Shown here piece after piece: positions 57,268 through 64,000 of a DNA stretch of 64,000 bases (position 1 is its first letter; every line of letters begins with the position of its first letter). A model generated the notes under the pieces. That model was not told where the DNA came from and made no database searches. It saw only the letters and a list, made by a program, of their open reading frames with translations. This DNA is from Thozetella sp. PMI_491. Taxonomy: Eukaryota; Ascomycota; Sordariomycetes; Chaetosphaeriales; Chaetosphaeriaceae. The stretch spans positions 248,001 to 312,000 of the forward strand of contig MU270039.1 of NCBI GenBank assembly GCA_021432635.1. The letters are read 5' to 3'. Both the position numbers and the translations under genes were made by a program.

Positions 57268-60200
57268 ATGCGACTATTATCGGTCGACAGTAATGGCAAA
57301 CTCAGCCTTTCTGTGGACATGTCCGACAGCCAACTCCCTCCGTACGCTATCCTATCACATACTTGGGGAGCAGACGAGGTTCTGCTCCAAGATATAGCCG
57401 CCGGCAACGCCGAGAGCAAAGCAGGCTATCGTAAAATTCATTTCTGCGCGGAACAAGCGCGACGTGATGGCCTGGACTATTTCTGGGTCGACACCTGCTG
57501 CATCGATAAGACGAATAGTGCCGAGCTGTCCGAAGCTATTAATTCCATGTTCCGCTGGTACCGAAACTCTGTTAGATGCTACGTATACCTATCAGATGTC
57601 TCATCATCGACCAATCCACCATGCGATCTTGCCTGCCAGCCTTGGGAGGCTGGATTCCGCACCAGTAGGTGGTTTACCCGTGGCTGGACACTTCAGGAGC
57701 TCATTGCCCCGCCGAATGTACATTTCTTCTCAAGTGATGGCGTGGCTTTGGGAGACAAAGCTTCTCTACACCAACAACTCAACGAAATCACTACGATCCC
57801 CATTCTAGCGCTTCGCGGCGCTGCCATTGATCGCTTTGACATTAAGGAGCGCTTCAGGTGGGTAGAGGGCCGAGAGACGACCCGGGCGGAGGATTTAGCG
57901 TACTGTCTCCTAGGCATCTTCGACGTTTTTATCCCGCCTATATATGGTGAGGGTAAACTGAGCGCAATGCACCGACTGAAAAGGGAGATTGAGAACCCGC
58001 GCCCCAAAGCACACAACTTGCCAGCTTGTAAGTAACTTTGCGATGCGCTCAAAAGCACGCTAACCGAATGGTAGTCATTGTGCCGTATACCAGGAACCCG
58101 GGGTTCATTGGACGTTCTGACGTGCTCGGACAGCTACAAATTCGACTTAGCCATGGGCAAAACCAGGGAAGCATGGTACAGTCAAGGGTGTCACTGTATG
58201 GCCTTGGTGGAGTCGGGTACGGACTTGTTATCTACCCTCTGCCACATTTGCTAAGTCTAACCAGGAAAACGCAAATTGCGTTAGCCTACGCATATTGGCT
58301 GTACGATACACAACCTGATGTGTCAGTGTTCTGGGTCCATGCGAGTACCTCTGAGAGGTTTCGGCAGGCATACGCTTCTATCGCACAGGCATGCCAGATC
58401 CCTGGTCATGACAATCCCAAAACTGACGTGCTGGCGGCGGTGAAAAACTGGCTTGCGTACCAAAGTATTGGTCGATGGCTTATGGTTATTGACAATGCCG
58501 ACGACACCGAAGTCTTCTTTGACACAAGATCAAAGCCATTCGCTGCCAATTCATCTGGCCAGGAAAAGAAAGCGGCGTTCTATGTCCCCGAGTGTGCTCA
58601 CGGATCAATTCTCGTCACAACGAGGAACAAACAGACAGGATCGCGGCTAGCAAAGGGAGATCACCTTGTCGAAATCGAGAAAATGGACGAAAATGAGTCA
58701 TACGACCTCCTCCGGACCGTAATGGGGAACTGCAACCTTGACCCAGAAGATATAGCGAATGTTGTTTCGCGGTTGGAATATCTCCCTCTTGCTCTTATCC
58801 AAGCAGCATCATTTATGAGGGAGAACGAGATATCAATTTGCGAGTATCTCGACTATCTAAACAAGAACGACCAAAACCTCGTGGATTTGCTCAGCGAGGA
58901 CTTTGAGACGGTTGGCAGAGATTCAGAGACTCCCCACGCCATTGCGGAGACATGGATCGTCTCATTTGAACAGATCCAACGACAGCAAAACTTAGCTAGT
59001 GATCTTCTCTCATTTATGAGCCTATTGGATCGTCAGGCCATACCACGAGACTTCTTAACGTACTACGTCGAGAATTATAAGCACATACAGGCTGGAGGAG
59101 AAATGGAGCTTATCAAGGCACTCGGGGTTCTCAAGGCATTCTCCTTCATCACAGAGAATAAGGACTACAGCCTAGACATTCATCGTCTCGTTCAGTTCGT
59201 TACGCAAAAATGGCTGGTCCGGAATCACACAATTCGACAATTCGGAAGCCAGGCACTTTTGTCCGTTACGCATCATTACCCATACGGCACCTATGAGAAC
59301 TGGGCAGTTTGCAGCAAGTATCTTCCGCATGTGTACGCTGTATTAAAGATTAAGGAAATGCAGTCTAAGTATGACACACTAGCGAAGGCGACGCTCCTCC
59401 AAAAGATTGCGACCTTCTTCCATTACCAGGGTCAATGGATCAAGGCAGGCGAGTTACAAGCACAGGGAGATGGGCTACAAAGCGAAATATTGGGGCCGGA
59501 CCACCCCTATGCACTCGATAATATGGCTAACTTATCAACGGCATACAGCCGGCAAGGTCGGTCCGCAGAGGCGGAGCAACTAGGGCTGCAGGCACTAGAA
59601 GCTCAGAAAAGAGTGCTAGGGCCTGAGCATCCTCACACGCTNNNNNNNNNNNNNNNNNNNNNNNNNNNNNNNNNNNNNNNNNNNNNNNNNNNNNNNNNNN
59701 NNNNNNNNNNNNNNNNNNNNNNNNNNNNNNNNNNNNNNNNNNNNNNNNNNNNNNNNNNNNNNNNNNNNNNNNNNNNNNNNNNNNNNNNNNNNNNNNNNNN
59801 NNNNNNNNNNNNNNNNNNNNNNNNNNNNNNNNNNNNNNNNNNNNNNNNNNNNNNNNNNNNNNNNNNNNNNNNNNNNNNNNNNNNNNNNNNNNNNNNNNNN
59901 NNNNNNNNNNNNNNNNNNNNNNNNNNNNNNNNNNNNNNNNNNNNNNNNNNNNNNNNNNNNNNNNNNNNNNNNNNNNNNNNNNNNNNNNNNNNNNNNNNNN
60001 NNNNNNNNNNNNNNNNNNNNNNNNNNNNNNNNNNNNNNNNNNNNNNNNNNNNNNNNNNNNNNNNNNNNNNNNNNNNNNNNNNNNNNNNNNNNNNNNNNNN
60101 NNNNNNNNNNNNNNNNNNNNNNNNNNNNNNNNNNNNNNNNNNNNNNNNNNNNNNNNNNNNNNNNNNNNNNNNNNNNNNNNNNNNNNNNNNNNNNNNNNNN

Positions 60201-60701
60201 NNNNNNNNNNNNNNNNNNNNNNNNNNNNNNNNNNNNNNNNNNNNNNNNNNNNNNNNNNNNNNNNNNNNNNNNNNNNNNNNNNNNNNNNNNNNNNNNNNNN
60301 NNNNNNNNNNNNNNNNNNNNNNNNNNNNNNNNNNNNNNNNNNNNNNNNNNNNNNNNNNNNNNNNNNNNNNNNNNNNNNNNNNNNNNNNNNNNNNNNNNNN
60401 NNNNNNNNNNNNNNNNNNNNNNNNNNNNNNNNNNNNNNNNNNNNNNNNNNNNNNNNNNNNNNNNNNNNNNNNNNNNNNNNNNNNNNNNNNNNNNNNNNNN
60501 NNNNNNNNNNNNNNNNNNNNGTCGCTATACCAGCAACAAGATCGATTAGCAGAGGCAGAGCCACTAGGGCTACAGGTACTAGAAGCTCAGAAAAGAGTGC
60601 TAGGGCCAGAGCATCCTCACACGCTAGCCAGTAAGGCCAGGCTAGTGTGGTTATACAAGCTCCAGGGTAGGCTGTTGGAGGCAGCGGAGCTAGAGTTGTA
60701 A
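57268..60701 (+). CDS. HET-NB-ARC-TPR fungal NLR receptor
   Basis: Exons 57268-58027, 58075-58216 and 58265-60701. The N-terminal HET domain has YAILSHTWG, YFWVDTCCIDK and SRWFTRGWTLQELIAP. The NB-ARC ATPase follows with FIGRSDVL, the P-loop GLGGVGKTQIALAYA, Walker B RWLMVIDNADD, ILVTTRN and LPLALIQAASFM. The C-terminal part is a TPR array of 42-residue units containing LGLQALEAQKRVLGPEHPHT. Proteins of this layout act in cytosolic self/non-self recognition and cell death on fusion of unlike hyphae. A 48-nt intron (58217-58264) cuts the P-loop; it has no stop and keeps frame if retained. The array is interrupted by 879 N, so repeat number and about 293 residues are unknown. It ends in a degenerate repeat and TAA at 60699-60701. 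Confidence 0.9.
59642..60520. other. Assembly gap (879 N) inside the TPR array
   Basis: The bases on both sides belong to almost identical TPR units, so the gap is a collapsed or unresolved tandem repeat. Equivalent points on either side are 984 bases apart, which is not a multiple of the 126-bp unit (eight units would be 1008), so the N count is probably an estimate. Confidence 0.9.
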
Positions 60702-61023
60702 ACGATATTAATACGAAAGCGACTTAAAAGCGAACAGTTGAATGAAACGAATTGCACAATATAACATGAATCAACACATTGAGATCGTAGTCTGCGTAGT
60801 AGAGGTAGTCAGCTGTTGTTGCTTCCCGACACGAACTTGGCGCTTTATGGTTTAGTGTAGTCACGCCAGCCTAGTGGCACTACAATCATAGCACATGAAA
60901 GGGCAAGTGCACAGGTAATATATTTTATGTATATTGAGTATACCATGGGCTATTAAGTGCTTATAGTGCAGTGAAGCGCGGCAAACTTCCCGGCCCCCGA
61001 TGATGGTTGCAGCGGGCTTGGGT
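60702..61023. other. Gap between converging genes
   Basis: No gene, repeat or RNA recognised. Confidence 0.35.
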
Positions 61024-62135
61024 CTAGAACATCGCCAGGGCATTGGGTGGGCTTGCAACCCCGCCAGGTACCCTGAGTGGCGCACTACTAAGGAAGAAAG
61101 TCCAGCGGTTGAGCTCTTGGCACTTCGCAGCCAGCGCTTCGAGGTCGAACATCTCTCCGATCGGCATGCCCCAGCCCCCGAGCAGCCATTGGTGCAGCAG
61201 CCCGCCGGACTGCATCTCGTCCTCCCACGGTTCGCCGGCCCACGCCCCGCCGAGTGCCGTGTGCGGGCCGGCAATTGGCGCCCGCTCGAAGCTCGGCGCG
61301 TCGCTGGCCACGGCGGCAAATCCGCTCTCCCAGAGCCACTGGAGCATCGCAGCCGACGACTCGACGCCGAGGAAGTCGGGTGATTCACGCTCAGGCAGGG
61401 CCTGCTGCCCTTCGCTGTCGAGAGCATCGTAGGCCGCTGTGAAGCCGGCACGGATGAACAAGATGTCGCCAGGGCGGAATGTCACCCCGATCTCTTTCAC
61501 AATCTCTTTCAGATGGTCAAGGGGGATGGTGGAGCTCGACAAGGCGTCAATCGAGATCCCTCTCTTCTCGCAGAAGGCTAGGTAGTCAAGCAACACCCCC
61601 CGTCCTACAATTCCCCCCTTCTCTAACCAAGCTGCCATGGTTTATAATCAGCAAGTTTCTATGCGGTGGGACGTCAGCAGGGCAGCAAACCATCAATGCC
61701 GATGACACCCGTGCTCTCAATGTCGGCTTGGGTGCGGCCGCCATAGTACCTCTTCGCCTTCTGATATCCGTAGTGCCGAAAGCCGTCCCACTGAGAACTG
61801 CACTGCGTGTTGAAGTGTAGAATGTCGTCATTGACGTTCCTGTGGGGCTGTCCTGGTTTCGTCTTGTTCGAAAGAGTCTGCTTGAATGGAGCGCGGTCGA
61901 AGCTGGGGAACGCAGGCTTGTTCAGTGCCCAGTCGAGGGACACGCGCTCGCCGGTGCGTATCTCTTTGGCTGCCTCTGCAACCACCTCTGGGGTCAGGAG
62001 GTTCAGCGCACCAAGGACGTCATTATCCCCGTAGAGTCCCCATGCATTGCCCGGCGGGCCAGACTTGTCCAATGGTAGAGACTGGAATGGCGGCCGTTGC
62101 GATAGCTTGCTCTGCGTTCCTTTTTCGGAACTCAT
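61024..62135 (-). CDS. Cyclase-family metal-dependent hydrolase
   Basis: Two exons, 62135-61691 and 61631-61024, give 350 residues. It belongs to the cyclase family (PF04199, kynurenine-formamidase-like fold). Fungal-type marks are GDNDVLGALNLLTPEVVAEA, ISLDW-like GERVSLDWALN, HFNTQCSSQWDGFRHYGYQ (carrying the metal-site histidines), then GIVGRGVLLDY, FRPGDILFIRAGF, VASDAPSFE and LHQWLLGGWGMPIGEMFDLE. The joint at intron 1 reads IGIDAWLEKGG, as in relatives. The substrate is unknown; homologues open ring amides or lactones. No signal peptide. The start ATG 62135 (MSSEKG) is the only ATG in the frame's front. A Dal5-type permease lies just upstream on the same strand, perhaps supplying the substrate. 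Confidence 0.85.
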
Positions 62136-62637
62136 CTTCTCAGATATTTCGTGGTCTGCCAAGCTTGATAGCTGAAGAAGGGCACATTTTAAACTCGGCT
62201 AGACTAGACTGCCCAGGCCAAAGCATCATTCTGAGCGGTGTTTAGCGCCGGATAAGCCAAGTCGCACACCCCGCCTTTTCGGGCCCAGTTTTACCGAGAT
62301 ACACAAGTAGGAGTAGGTGCATTGGGTGGCTACCTAAGTAGGTACATACCTAAGACAGTTGTGCGAAGCCGCACCGACAGAAGGATGCAAAGAGGCCCAA
62401 CTGCTAGCTGTTGGGCCCACCCAGCTTCCTGTGGCGGAGAGCTACGTAGATAACAGTTATGCGATTGATGGCTACACAAGGCAGCGCTTCCTTCAAATTG
62501 TCACGGCTTCAAAGGGTGGCCGTGCGCCTTTATAGCACGTTACCTATTGTCCAATACCTTGCTTTGCCTCCGTAGCATCCCGTTACGCTCCACCATCTTA
62601 GACTGTCTAGCTATTCGGACCCGTTTGCTTAGTTTGC
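62136..62637. other. Promoter region of the cyclase gene
   Basis: No gene. TATTCGGACCCG at 62612-62623 equals part of the inverted repeat of the element at 56185-56810; over 12 bases this may be chance. Confidence 0.3.
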
Positions 62638-64000
62638 TTACAGAAGGAATCGGAACCCACGATTAACGGCTTCGGCCGGTAATCCACTTTCCTCCCGTGA
62701 CGCTGGCGTAGTAGGCGACACATCAACCACCGCCTCACCGCGGTCAAGTTTCTTGTTGAGGTGGGCTAGATAAAAGCGTAAGATTGTCGCGAAGATGATG
62801 GTCATCGCCGACATGCCAATATTCACGGCGAAAGCAGTCGTGTACTGTGGAGCAGCAGAACCTGCAAAGAGGTTAGGTGTGTACACTGGAAAGAAGTCCT
62901 AGCTGAACGGGTACGCACTGGGATAGAGGTAGGGAGAATAGATTTGGCAGACATTGCTGAGCGAATTGATGAGTGCGAGTGCCGCGGCACGCTTGGCGGC
63001 TGGACGCGGAAGGACTAGGTCGTTTTTGTTAGCTCCCTCGCGCTGCTGCAAGGCCTGGAAGGGATAGAATGAATCGCATGCGGAGCCTTACCGTTGGATA
63101 TGTAGCCTAGAGCCACAACATAGCCAGAGTACGTGCCTCCGACCATCAGGCACATGGCGAAATAACGGGAGCCAAATGACGTGGTAGAAACGGCGACGAT
63201 GTACATGACCATGGCCAGAATCGGAGGGCAGGCAATGTGCAGGTAACGCTCAGACGTCTTGTCTGCGTGCCAGGCGACAGTGAGGGACATGCAGACTGCG
63301 ATTATGTACGGCGGCGTGGTGAGAAGGAGAGTGATCACGTTGCTCTTTCCCAAGCCTCCAACCACTCTGCGGTAAGTTTAGTAAAGCCGGCATGGCTGGT
63401 GGGGCCTGGAAACCTACGTTGGGAAGAAGGTGGTCATAGAACCACTAGCTGTGGATCCATAAATGACGATAAGCAGCATCCAGGTCTTGATGTCCCTAGA
63501 TACCAAGAAATGTTAGTCGCCTAGACTGACGGAGTGTCGCGGGATAGACGCACGTGATTGCTAGCCTGAATCCGTGAAGAGGATGTTGGTGCTTCATGTC
63601 GATCCAATCGTCTTCACCAATATCTGCCTCCAGCCTCCAAGCTGCAATGACCTTCTCTTCTTCCGTGAGCCATGTTGTGGTCCTGGGAAGGTCGGGAAGC
63701 ACGAAGGTAGCAATAGCCGCCACAACGACCTAGGCACGAGTTGTGAGAACCCAGCATCAACGCGTGGTGGGAGTGGCACAGCAACCTTACCGTCAAACAG
63801 CCTTCAATGATGAATAGCCACCGCCAGGCCGAGAGACCCCTCACGCCGTCCATTCCAGATGTGATGCCCGCAGCAATAAGCCCTCCAAATGCTCCAGATA
63901 GCAGCGATCCGCTGTATAAGAGCCCCGTCCGCAGGGCAAGCTCCTTGCGCGTGTACCAGCACGATAAGAAGTAGAGACACCCAGGGAAGTAGGCAGCCTC
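62638..64000 (-). CDS. Dal5-type MFS permease, 5' end outside the window
   Basis: Exons 64000 (open)-63791, 63729-63554, 63495-63418, 63366-63092, 63014-62919 and 62861-62638 stay in phase and give 352 residues; the first part is missing. It is an anion:cation symporter-family transporter like yeast allantoate permease Dal5. Marks are FPGCLYFLSCWYTRKELALR, GLLYSGSLLSGAFGGLIA, the WRWLFIIEG signature, FVLPDLPRTTTWLTEEEK, HADKTSERY, YVVALGYISN, then LPRPAAKRAAALALINSL and YSPYLYPSSAAPQY. The membrane protein probably carries a small organic acid or vitamin-like compound. Introns are about 50-77 nt. Confidence 0.9.

Noticed and set aside
62612-62623. Second copy of the inverted-repeat element
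   Set aside because: Only 12 bases match and no second end or target duplication was found.
1-64000. CRISPR array or rRNA genes
   Set aside because: No regularly spaced direct repeats with unique spacers and no rRNA-like sequence were seen; the DNA is eukaryotic.

Overview
The window looks like nuclear DNA of a filamentous ascomycete, most likely Eurotiales or a close relative. Genes carry short GT-AG introns of about 36-160 nt. Gene families are typical of moulds: two Zn2Cys6 regulators, a bZIP regulator, a HET-domain NLR, secreted glycoside hydrolases and many SDR/MFS genes. Intergenic stretches are long, with AT-rich blocks and repeat debris in the last third. I rebuilt exons by hand from splice signals, reading phase and family conservation.

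Layout. 0.4-2.7 kb: a PRISE-like SDR and a decayed MDR dehydrogenase. 3.4-4.8 kb: a GGDEF (diguanylate cyclase) gene with a GAF-like N-terminus, very unexpected in a fungus and the most striking item here. 5-12 kb: a BRCT protein, a multi-pass membrane protein, an SDR and a bZIP/DUF3425 regulator. 13.3-17.5 kb: a broken secreted cysteine-containing protein gene and a six-exon gene for a secreted protein of about 890 residues. 19.3-23.5 kb: a GH7 endoglucanase behind a 63-bp tandem repeat carrying XlnR-type GGCTRA motifs, a tRNA-derived SINE-like element and a spherulin-4-like secreted protein. 23.6-32.2 kb: gene-poor. 32.2-36.6 kb: a galactonate-dehydratase-like enolase-superfamily enzyme (with a GC-AG intron) followed by a Zn2Cys6 regulator. 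39.8-40.8 kb: a secreted cysteine-rich protein.

41.8-52.0 kb reads as a carbohydrate-use block: GH3 beta-xylosidase, MFS sugar transporter, DUF1593 (Sde182-type) protein and a Zn2Cys6 regulator. Together with the GH7 gene and the galactonate dehydratase it suggests plant cell-wall breakdown and uptake of the products. 52.0-57.3 kb is AT-rich and repeat-rich, with FunK1-type kinase fragments and a 626-bp inverted-repeat transposon remnant with a target duplication. 57.3-60.7 kb is a HET-NB-ARC-TPR receptor whose TPR array contains an 879-nt run of N. 61.0-64.0 kb holds a cyclase-family hydrolase and a Dal5-type permease that runs off the window.

No rRNA, CRISPR array or confident functional tRNA was seen.
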